From positions 62,001 through 126,000 of the forward strand of contig JALMQS010000903.1 in NCBI GenBank assembly GCA_024734495.1: a stretch of 64,000 nucleotides of DNA, read 5' to 3'. Origin of the DNA: Forficula auricularia. Its lineage: Eukaryota; Arthropoda; Insecta; Dermaptera; Forficulidae. Position 1 is the stretch's first letter. Each line of letters begins with the position of its first letter. The notes beneath the pieces were generated by a model. The model had not been told where the DNA came from. It made no database searches and saw nothing but the letters and a program-made list of their open reading frames with translations. A program made the translations under genes and the position numbers. Positions 55,600-64,000 of this stretch are shown in pieces.

Positions 55600-56090
55600 G
55601 TGATATGTTCATTCAATCTTTATATTATAAATAAAAGACAAAGCGTCTGAACGACTTCTCAATTTTAACGCCCCTGATAAGTCCTTGTCCAACATTATAT
55701 TTAAATTAAATTAGGGAACGAAGAAAATATTTTTTATTATAGACAAATGGATCAGCCGGTTTGTGGTTGATTGGGAGGCGTTTGAATATAATTATATTTA
55801 AAGATTTCAATTAATTATTACATTAATAGATAGAAAAATTATCATTCGGGTAATGATATTGTCATTTCTATTTTATTACTTCTTTGAAAAATTTAAAAAA
55901 AATCAGTAAAAACAAGTTTATGAAGTCCAGTGTGTTTTCTCCTCACTAGATCTAAACTAACTCTTTTGCATAAATTAATCGTATGTTTCCTATATTTGAT
56001 TCAATCGCGAATCGAATGCAGGTGATTTTTGTCAAATATTAAGTGAAAATAATATCTAAACTTATATATTTCTAACTTGAAATAATGAAG
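55600..56090. other. Intron after exon 5, nothing recognised
   Basis: AT-rich, no supported frames. Confidence 0.5.
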
Positions 56091-56259
56091 TTAAGTAAAT
56101 TTATAATTTTCTCATTAATATATTTAAAGAATAATTAACATATTAACGATAATTATTTTGATCGCGCTATTTAAACAACATATATATCGCGAGACTGCTG
56201 CTGGTTGATGAATTGGAGTGTGCTGAGTCTTAAATCTGGACCAAGAGAGAATGAAAAAG

Positions 56260-56457
56260 ATATGATCCATTTAGTTATAATCCAACGTCATATTGCGTTT
56301 AGCCCGTTTGGATGGGATACCTGCTAACAGATCGGGCGCTCTGGACTGGGAGATTGAATATATAACATCTCAGATTTCAAATTCATTTTGTGATCCATCC
56401 AAGTGTCATACGGGCTAAACGCAATATGACGTTGGATTATAGCTAAATGGATCATAT
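56260..56457. repeat. Palindrome with 48-bp arms, nested
   Basis: 56260-56307 and 56410-56457 are reverse complements with one mismatch (atatgatccatttag, ataatccaacgtcatattgc, gtttagcccgt). The loop is about 100 nt and GC-richer. Confidence 0.9.
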
Positions 56458-57158
56458 TTTTACTTTACCATACAGGGTATGGTCAAGTATTGTAATCGTG
56501 CATGAAAAAAGTGTTTTTTCCTTCTTTTTTTCGAAATATCTAAAAAACGGCTGAAACTATTTTGATTAAAAAAATTGAGCGAAACCATGGCATTTCGGTC
56601 TACAAAAAAGCCCTAATAAGTGAACATCGAAAAAATTATATTTTTCGAGATAATAATTGTTTTGTCAAAATGTCTTTTAGTTAGTCTGTCTGGTTGTCTG
56701 TCTGTTAGTCTGTGCGTTACCAAATTTTTGTGGACGAGCTAGCTCAAAAACTAGTGTGAGTATCGAAACCAAATTTCACACGTAGTTTTGGTCCATTGAG
56801 ATTAAGAGCTGATTAGATTTTGGTGCATATCGACCCAAAATTAAGGGGGTGGAGGGGGGTTAAAAATTAAAAATCTAGGCTCTTGTACCAAACTCAACCA
56901 AATTTTGTATACATAATCAGTGGACCCCAGAAGTCTAAAATGAAAAAACAAACAGCCCAAAATGGGGGAGGGGGTGTAGGGTCAAAAAATGAAAATCTTG
57001 GCCATTTACCAAACTCAACTAAATTTTGTATACATAATCAGTGGGACACCAGAAGTATAAAAATGCAAAAACTAACCCCCTCTACATGATTATAAATAAT
57101 TTTAGGGGCCAGGTTATATGGTAAAGTCAAGTGGATAGCCACATCAGAACACGTCAGC
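56456..57158 (+). mobile_element. MITE with TTTACCATAC ends, copy 2
   Basis: tactttaccatacagggtat left; right atggtaaagtcaagtggata then gccacatcagaacacgtcag. Contains two copies of the aactcaaccaaattttgtat unit. Opposite orientation to 59412-60112. Confidence 0.8.
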
Positions 57159-57644
57159 TTATTTTCATTCTCTCTTGGTCCAGACTTAAGACTCAGCAGA
57201 CTCCAATAGCTTCAACCAGCAGGAGTCTCGCGATATATTATTTCTTGTTTAAATAGCGCGATCAAAATAATTCTCGTTAATATGTTAATTATTCTTTAAT
57301 ATATTAATGAGAAAATCATAAATTTATCTCTTGCATAATCTAAGCCTCTACTGTATAAGTAAGTTAGTGGGGAGAATACTCTCCACAGAAATCGCCAACG
57401 CTCGGAAACGAGTATGGCACTTGAGAAGAACTGTATAAATCATCTATAAATATATTTTGAAGAAATATATAAATACTGTGTAACATTACTTGAAAATAGA
57501 AATTAATTTTGTAACATCAGTATTTTAAGCTTTATCAAGTTGAACTAATATATAATTATTTTGATTAGTTATGTCCATCGATTAAATGATTAAAGTTGGT
57601 ATCGGGAAATAAGGACTATATTTTTTATACAAAAAATTTATATT

Positions 57645-57695
57645 TTATTGCCAACGTTTCATCAACTTAGTTGACTTCTTCAGGGCTCAAATAGT
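57645..57695 (-). ncRNA. Hammerhead-like motif, family C, left arm
   Basis: Minus strand: TTTGAGCC, CTGAAGA, A, stem II GTCAAC-taa-GTTGAT, GAAAC, GTT, GGCAAT. GCC/GGC forms stem I. Core intact. Confidence 0.7.
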
Positions 57696-57735
57696 TATCT
57701 TCCTTGCATATTTGTCATTTTTATAATTCTTTCTT

Positions 57736-57837
57736 AGTAAACATAGCAAGGCAAGTCATTGACATCAATCAGATTGAAAAAGTTTTAAAACATTTTCAAT
57801 CTGATTGATGTCAATGACTTGCCTTGCTATGTTTACT
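57736..57837. repeat. Perfect 45-bp hairpin
   Basis: 57736-57780 and 57793-57837 are exact reverse complements with a 12-nt loop (agttttaaaaca). Arms include acatagcaaggcaagtcatt. Confidence 0.95.
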
Positions 57838-58557
57838 TTAGTTTTATTTATTTTTGTTTTAACATTCATGACTTTTCATTTTTGGGTGGGTTAATTTATT
57901 ATTTTATTCAGTTATTGATTCTAAATTTTTGACTATACTGATGTAATTTGGTTTTTTGAGTTTGTTTTGGTTTTTAATTTTTAATTATTTATGACTATTC
58001 AAATTTAAACTTAACTGACTTAATTTATTTAATTTATTTGGTTTTTAGCTTTTTGACTCATACGATTTAATTTATTTACTTTTTGATTTTAATTTTGGTG
58101 ACTATAGAATTGAACTTTGATTGATTTAACTTTTTGGCTGTTTGAGTCATTTTAGGTTGGGTGAGAGTGAGCCACTGGGGGGGGGTCGGGTGAGCCGGCG
58201 AGCCTTTTGGTTTGTTTGAGAGAGGCTCTGTTCTAAGTTATTATTTTGTTTTTTGTTAATATAAATGTAATTGTACAGTTCCATGCGATTCCTTCTATTG
58301 AGTTTGAAAATGGATAAGAATCATTCAACATGCTAAAATTTGTATTTCTGTCCCTAGATTCCAACTTTGTTTTATACTATATCTCTCAGTGAGAAAATGT
58401 GTAATAAGTCATAGTTTTTTATTTTTTCTGATCTATATTATGTTTGTTTTGTATTGTGTTTTTTTTGAACTATGACTGTTGTTTTCTCCAAAAAAATAAA
58501 TAAATAAATAAAAAAAATAAAGAATTATAAAAATTACAAATATGCTAGGAAGATAAC

Positions 58558-58612
58558 TCTTTGAGCTCCTGAAGAAGTCAACAAAGTTGATGAAACGTTG
58601 GCAATAAAATAT
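58558..58612 (+). ncRNA. Hammerhead-like motif, family C, right arm
   Basis: GAGCTC, CTGAAGA (58569-58575), A, GTCAAC-aaa-GTTGAT, GAAAC, GTT, GGCAAT. Core and stem II intact; one change weakens stem I. Confidence 0.7.
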
Positions 58613-58674
58613 AAATTATTTGGATAAAAAATATAGTCCTTATTTCCCGATACCAACTCTAATATATAATTACT

Positions 58675-59220
58675 TTCCAAATAAATCTGTCTGTTTTTTC
58701 AAGATTCGTGTTACGTTCATAAGGTGCTATGAATCAAACGAAGTGTTTAAGAACATTTAAGAAAATTTAAATATTTATCATCAGTATTATGAAATTCAAA
58801 ATTTATTAACATTATTATATCATAATCAAAAAACGCGTATACACTTTTAACTGGAATTCGAAGATTGGAAGTAAATTTGATAATAATGAAATTATAACAG
58901 CCCTGGTGTTTTTGTCATTAATTTATAAATTGATGACCAAACACCGCCAGGCAAATATACAATTAGAAGACTTCAAAAATCAATTTCCTGAGAGGCCATT
59001 CTACAACTTCACTTTCTTTTATCACAGTTGTTTCATCAACGTAGACAAAAATTCCTTTTATTTTTATTTTTTAAATTCTGATGAACCCAAGCGAAACCAG
59101 TAAACAAAATTGAAATAATTTTTACTTTATTTTATAAAAATTTCCGTGTGTTAGATTTTATAATTGCTTTCACTTAGACGTTTTACTTTATTAATATCAT
59201 TTCCGTCCATAATTGTATTA
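58675..59220. other. Intronic or flank with unrecognised 65-codon ORF
   Basis: 58906-59103 (+) reads KLMTKHRQANIQLEDFKNQF and onward. Not recognised, and not the expected TM4 exon. Confidence 0.3.
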
Positions 59221-59279
59221 ATTTGAAAGTTTATACTAGGAAAATAAGGACAAATTTTTATGTGTGACTTTTTTATTTA

Positions 59280-59325
59280 CTAGGTAACGTTTCGTCGACT
59301 TTGCCGACTTCTCAGGGCTTCAAAT
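59280..59325 (-). ncRNA. Hammerhead-like motif, family C, one base lost
   Basis: Minus strand: GAAGCC, CTGAGA, A, GTCGGC-aaa-GTCGAC, GAAAC, GTTACC. The N7 position of CUGANGA is deleted. Confidence 0.6.
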
Positions 59326-59354
59326 AGTCATGTCACACATTCGTCTAAATGACT

Positions 59355-59405
59355 ATTTGAAGCCCTGAAGAAGTCGGCAAAGTCGACGAAACGTTGGCTG
59401 ATAAA
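59355..59405 (+). ncRNA. Hammerhead-like motif, family C, intact
   Basis: GAAGCC, CTGAAGA (59365-59371), A, stem II GTCGGC-aaa-GTCGAC, GAAAC, GTT, GGCTGA. Stem I is AGCC/GGCT. Core intact; stem III absent. Confidence 0.75.
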
Positions 59406-59411
59406 TAAATA

Positions 59412-60112
59412 AGCTGACGTGTTCTGATGTGGCCGTCCACTTGACTTTACCATACAACCTGGCCCCTAAAATTATTTATAATCATGTAGGGGGTGGGGGG
59501 TTAGTTTTTACATTTTTATACTTCTGGCTTCCCATTGATTATGTATACAAAATTTGGTTGAGTTTGGTAAATGGCAAAGATTTTCATTTTTTGACACTAC
59601 CCCCCTCCCCCCATTTTGGGCGGTTAGTTTTTGCATTTTTAGACTTCTGGGAGTCCACTGATTATGTATACAAAATTTGGTTGAGTTTGCTCAAATGACC
59701 TAGATTTTTCATTTTTAACCCCTCCACCCCCTTAATTTTGGGTCGATATTCACCAAAATCTAATCAGCTCTTAATCTCAATGGACGAAATATACGTGTGA
59801 AATTTGGTTTTGATATTCACACTAGTTTTCGAGTTAGCTCGTCCACAAAAATTTGGTAACGCACAGACTAACAACCAGACAGCCAGACTAGCAGACATTT
59901 TGACAAAACTATTATTATCTCGAAAAATATAATTTTTTCTATGTTCACTTATTAGAGCTTTTTGTAGAGCGAAATGCGATGGTTTCGCTCAATTTTTTTA
60001 ATCAAAATAGTTTTAGCCGTTTTTTAGATATTTTGAAAAAAAGAAGGAAAAAAACCACTTTTTTCATGCACGATTACAATACTTGACCATACCCAGTATG
60101 GTAAAATAAAAA
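59412..60112 (-). mobile_element. MITE with TTTACCATAC ends, copy 3
   Basis: agctgacgtgttctgatgtg, acttgactttaccatacaac left; cagtatggtaaaataaaaag right. Reverse complement of the 56.5-kb copy, inserted in element C2. Confidence 0.8.
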
Positions 60113-60169
60113 GTCACACATAAATACTTGGCCTTATTTTCCTATTATAAACTTTCAAATCAAAAAAAC

Positions 60170-60870
60170 GTTTTAATTTATTTTACTTTTTTTGAGAGAA
60201 ATAATAACAAAAAAAAACATTAAATTAATTCAGTTTCCAAAGCTCAAATTATTATTTATTTACGCTTATTATGTTCAATTGAATGTAAAAAGAAAACTTC
60301 TGAAGATGCTCTCTCTTGAGGCCTTTTCTGAAACCGATTGTTTTAGATGAGTGTCACGACCACCTAAAGACCCATTTCGTATAGGGTATTACACCACTGG
60401 TAAAATGGATAGTGACTATTTTCTTCATTGTAAAAGCGTCACAGATGTTACAACCCGGGACAGTGATCACGTCTCTATTATTCCGCACGGCGCTAAATGG
60501 CTCAGTTGCAGAGCACGGTTGTTGGATAAAAAACAAAATATTATACACCATACACCTATAAAAGGAAATTATACCAAACTCGAATATTTATAAACTTGAT
60601 TCAACTATATAGTAAAACTTATTTTAAAGTCGAAAATTAAATTAAGAAATAAAATAGAGATTACTCACAACAAATGCATATTAAATAATCTCATTTCTGG
60701 TTTTACGAAGATGTTGATATTAAATTTAATAATAAATTTTCAATATTTTTTTATGTTTACTGTAATAGTTTAATATTAAGAAAGTTTCTACTCTCATAAC
60801 AAAGGACTCTCCTTTTATCTGTTTATATCTGCTTAAAAGTTCTTAAACAAGAAGAAAGCTAGTTTTTTGA
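60170..60870. other. Unassigned, with a GC-richer 80-codon ORF
   Basis: 60351-60593 (+) starts MSRPPKDPFRIGYYTTGKMD and contains HVSIIPHGAKWLSCRARLLD. Composition is less AT-biased than its surroundings. Not recognised; not a GPCR helix. Confidence 0.35.
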
Positions 60871-60874
60871 AGAA

Positions 60875-61050
60875 AAAATAAAATAAAATTCATCTCTATG
60901 CGTCTGTCCGTAAGCACGATGTAATCGAAAGCTTGGAGCTTGCTCGTTTTATTCTGGAAAAATTTCTAGTTCGTAAACATTTGGACGCAGTAGCTTCTAA
61001 ATCAGGAAAAATTGAATCCCTATTCCCAGAGCTCTTAAAAAGTGGGAACT
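60875..61050 (+). other. Unrecognised open frame without start codon
   Basis: Between stops, a frame reads IHLYASVRKHDVIESLELAR, FILEKFLVRKHLDAVASKSG, KIESLFPELLKSGNL, ending at TGA. It is mixed in composition and helix-like. It lies just upstream of a degenerate hammerhead-like end, so it could be the tail of a retroelement ORF. No match recalled. Confidence 0.35.
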
Positions 61051-61174
61051 TATGATTCGAAATTTAGATCTAAAGTTAGATATGTAGCTGTTAAATCTTG
61101 TATTTTTGTGATTAAATTTATTAAGAGCTAAATCACACAAAATTTAGTTAACTTTAGCTTGATTAACCTACAAT

Positions 61175-61240
61175 CGGACTGCTTGCTCATACTTAAGAAC
61201 GATCGCAGAATAAACTAATCGAAACGTCGTAGTTTCATTG
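61175..61240 (+). ncRNA. Degenerate hammerhead-like motif, family F
   Basis: CATAC, TTAAGAA, CGATC...AATC, GAAAC, GTC, GTAGTT. TAC/GTA could form stem I and GAT/ATC stem II, but CUGANGA is altered. Weak. Confidence 0.35.
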
Positions 61241-61284
61241 TGTTATTTGTTCGTGTTCAATAAATAATTATAATTATGTGTGAT

Positions 61285-61805
61285 TTAAGATAGTTCTTTC
61301 GCGACAATTCACACAAAAAGTTTTAGTCTCGTAACCACTCTATACATATGAACGGTGCTAAAATTTTAGGCTACGTTTTTTAACGTGACTGTACTTTTCA
61401 CACTACTATATCTTCTTTATGAATGGATCGTTTCCATGATTGATCTTATGTCCGCTCCACTAAAAATAATCGTCCAAATATGTTGTTTTTTATTTTTCAT
61501 CAAAACTACGAGGTAAAAAATTTTGATTTTTTTTTAAGTTACTCCGAATATATTATTCTAACAAATATTAATTTTTCATCAATATGGTGAAAGTCCTTCA
61601 ATGAAAAAATAAAATAATGATAATTTTCCCACCCTTTCCCAATCTACCCTATGTAAAAAATGTCATTTTTAATTGCAATTATTTCATGTTTGGTGTCGTA
61701 AATCATCTTCAAATTTTAACAGTGTGTTTATTATGCTTTTAATGACTTATATTCCAAATTTCAAAGACTTCTTGAATTTTTGCATTTGTGAAAGAACTAC
61801 CTTAA
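61285..61805 (-). mobile_element. TTAA-flanked MITE type I, copy 4 (inverted)
   Basis: TTAA borders, ends agatagttctttcgcgac and gaaagaactacc. Very similar to 42380-42907. Confidence 0.87.
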
Positions 61806-61809
61806 ACAA

Positions 61810-63655
61810 AATTTCAACTCTTAACTCCAAAGTTTATATCTATCAATTTGGAGCAAAGTTTTAGCTAACTTGAACCGTTCGCAGAAAACGATTGATTTTG
61901 TCCCATGCAAGAGCCTATCTTGAAAAATCCTTTATGTTAATATTATTAATATTAATGCGATTTTATACCAAACTTGATATTTTATAACGCAAAATAAGCA
62001 AAGTAGTATTTAATTAGAAGCTTGGCTGATTCTTCTTGATCTTTTAAATTTTTAGAATGTTTGTTTAAAACAATACAAGGGGAAAATTAAGAAATATAAC
62101 TAAAATAAACAAAATATATAGCCTGGAGTGGGCATTACATCGGATCATAACTTTATTTTAAGGATTCTGCAGAATGGCATAATTATAAATTTTAATTTGG
62201 GCACTTTTTAACGCCATTTTTCTTAGGGCAGAACTTAATGTCGATGTTTTCTTTCGTCACATTTTTTCTTTTGTTAGTTAAACTTAATATTTATTAAAAA
62301 AAATTCACTAAAAGATACCTTATATCTTAAAGTGGATAACAATTTATTTTGTAATCGAAAGAAAATAATTAAATTAATTATAACATATAGTGTGAAATTC
62401 CTCACATAGTATCGCAAAAAATCTCCCAGTAGTGGGTCAATTCAATTGATATATTACTACTTATCGGAGATAGAAAGCTGAAATATTCTCATAGTAGTTC
62501 AGTCAACGAATGGGATATAGAAAACATTAAAGAGGAGAGAATTTTTTTCTTATGGAATGTTTTTGGGCTAGAGTTACGAGGTAAAAATACCAAAAGTCCC
62601 CAGTCCTAGCTACCGGGCTTAGGGGTGGAAGGGGGGGGGGGCGTGGAAATATCCTGGTTTTTGGTTTTTTGCTTATATCTCAAAAACGGTGGGTCGTATT
62701 GAAAAAGTTACACTTAGCAAAATAAAAGGTTATAAAATTTACTACAAGAATGCTTCTATTTAATTTTTTTCTATTCCTTATGGTTTTTGAGATATTTGCT
62801 AGCGAATATCGTTTATGTATGAAAAAAAAATTCCTATATTTTTCGTCAAACTTTTGTCTCTATCACCTCAGCCTTTCGTTTTACAGTAAGTCTTCAGAAA
62901 AGAAGTTGTAGAGCATTCAATTTCCTTTAAAATGATATATACATTTACGATTTTATCTTCAAATCGTCTGGAGGTATAGCAATTTAAAAATTTCAGGTCG
63001 ATTTATGTTTCAGCTTACATTAATTGCGGGAAAAGATTTTTTCTAGGATCGTTTGGTATGGTGTGAGTATGCGAAATCTAAGTTTGCGACCTCAAAAATG
63101 TGGTGGGGGTCAACTTTTGGTGGCCGAAAAACCTCGAAATTTTCCGACTTTAACCCAAAAACTCACACTTTTTTCGATTTTTTCTTATTTCGACCATGAT
63201 GGAGCACGTTTTCGACAAAAGACCACTCTATATATTTTTAAACTAGATTAAATTTGCTACAATTTAAACAAAATTTCATCTTAATTGACATTATAATTTT
63301 TCCTGATTCATATCATTGAATTTTTCCAACTCAAACTATATCTTATTTTTATTGAATTATGTTTGGAAATAATTTTTCTTAACATTCCTAAATATGAATA
63401 TGAAAAAAATAGAAATTTGTTCTAGGAATATCATCACTCACTAGAAGTGAAAGTTCGGAAGCTCATTTTAGTTAGTTTGATACTATAACAACATTATTAT
63501 TGATGCAAGGAAGGAGTCTATTTGAGAAAGAAAGTTCGAATTTTTTCTCAAAATCAACTCACAATATTATTATTTTATTATTATTATTATATTTAATCAA
63601 TTTTATTAACGAAAATGAATTTAAGTCAAGTCAAAGATTTTAATAGATATGTTTA
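61810..63655. other. Long unassigned stretch
   Basis: AT-rich. 62560-63240 has a G-run at 62630 and phrases such as tatctcaaaaacggtgggtc and gtttttgagatatttgc typical of the repeats above, so it is probably a further decayed MITE whose ends I could not fix. Confidence 0.35.
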
Positions 63656-63663
63656 TATTGCAT

Positions 63664-63752
63664 GTAGGAGGGTCTTGTCCCCTTGGGAGTCGAACCCAAG
63701 CACTAGCACGCTCTCCGGGCAACTAGTCAGACCCTTGAGACCATCACCTCCA
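63664..63752 (-). mobile_element. tRNA-like SINE head (minus)
   Basis: Minus strand: ggtgatggtctcaagggtct, gactagttgcccggagagcg, tgctagtgcttgGGTTCGACTCC, caaggggacaagaccc. B box GGTTCGACTCC (63686-63696) matches consensus exactly, with CTTGG/CCAAG forming a T-arm. No normal acceptor stem or anticodon arm, so not a tRNA gene. Confidence 0.6.
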
Positions 63753-63859
63753 TACAAGAAACATATTATTATTGATATTCATACTTATATATTCACAATA
63801 AGTGAAAACCAACTGGTGTGTTCACCACACGACTTTCACATTTTCATTTATTTGAAATC

Positions 63860-64000
63860 ATAGCGACACTACTAATTTACACTCCCTTCCTTTATTTCGT
63901 TTTTTTTTTTATTTTCTCAAAAAAAGTTAATTTCATTTTCTAACTACTAGGTGGAAGGAATCGATGCCCTTAATAGTTGGAAACCAGATTTGGGAAATAA
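63860..64000 (-). repeat. Interspersed repeat with GGGCATCGATTCC core, copy 3
   Basis: Minus strand order is core (aagggcatcgattccttcca, cctagt), tgaaattaacttttt, then gaaataaaggaagggagtg. It runs off the window end. Confidence 0.75.

Larger units (their letters stand above)
56097..57330. mobile_element. Foldback element holding two nested elements
   Basis: Outer arms 56097-56258 and 57162-57330 are inverted (taatatatttaaagaataat, ttttgatcgcgctatttaaa, ctggaccaagagagaatgaa and reverse complements). Between them lie a second palindrome and a TTTACCATAC MITE. Confidence 0.85.
57559..58658. mobile_element. Hammerhead family C element 1
   Basis: Inverted ends agttggtatcgggaaataag, gactatattttttat / reverse complement at 58625-58658. 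It is bracketed by an exact 14-bp direct repeat CTAATATATAATTA (57545-57558, 58659-58672), though the left TIR begins about 35 nt inside. Ribozyme cores face each other in the two arms. Interior is AT-rich with a perfect hairpin; no reverse transcriptase. Confidence 0.85.
59222..60160. mobile_element. Hammerhead family C element 2, interrupted
   Basis: Inverted ends of ~54 bp: tttgaaagtttatactagga, aaataaggac..., tgtgtgactttt, and reverse complement at 60110-60160. Facing ribozyme cores follow the left arm. The right part is displaced by a 700-bp TTTACCATAC MITE at 59412-60112. Confidence 0.88.

Noticed and set aside
58906..59103. Possible TM4 exon of the receptor
   Set aside because: The frame does not resemble any class C helix or loop and lacks matching phase.
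63664..63752. Functional tRNA gene
   Set aside because: B box is good but acceptor and anticodon arms are not formed.

Overview
Eukaryotic, AT-rich, repeat-saturated DNA, most likely from an arthropod and probably an insect: there are four distinct mariner lineages plus Tc1-like, hAT, pogo-like, Helitron and LINE remnants. No prokaryotic gene structure is present. The species cannot be named from the sequence.

Host content. The only host gene I can support is on the + strand: five exons at 29390-29513, 44447-44592, 51853-52039, 55261-55329 and 55490-55599. Their splice sites and phases agree from end to end. Read together they give 212 codons of a class C G-protein-coupled receptor of the GPR158/GPR179 group: a cysteine-rich EGF-like stalk, a second cysteine cluster, then transmembrane helices 1 to 3. 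The start of the protein and helices 4 to 7 were not found. Everything between the exons is intron, and 1-29389 is probably upstream intron or flank.

Layout. 1-8.1 kb: foldback elements, an 8-bp-TSD MITE, a Helitron, two copies of one hAT family and a degenerate ~73-bp tandem array. 8.1-13.1 kb: a ~5-kb inverted-repeat structure enclosing a Helitron remnant and a gutted Tc1-like element that itself holds a TTAA-flanked MITE. 13-17.9 kb: TTAA MITE, LINE 3' end, foldback, low-complexity DNA. 17.9-24.7 kb: four decayed mariners. 25-29 kb: pogo-like MITEs and a TTAA MITE. 29.4-44.6 kb: exon, nested foldback/hAT, Helitron cluster, tRNA-like SINE, hammerhead-bearing elements. 44.6-55.6 kb: more of the same around exons 2 to 5. 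55.6-64 kb: nested palindromes, two large hammerhead-bearing inverted elements, TTAA MITE and a SINE.

The most striking observation is a recurrent RNA motif: stem I, CUGANGA, stem II, GAAAC, GUH or similar, stem I'. It is seen on both strands in at least five clear families and two degenerate ones. Stem I pairs in most families although the paired bases differ between them. This is the architecture of short hammerhead ribozymes, such as those of Penelope-like retroelements. Here they often sit as facing inverted copies inside the long inverted termini of elements that have no recognisable reverse transcriptase.
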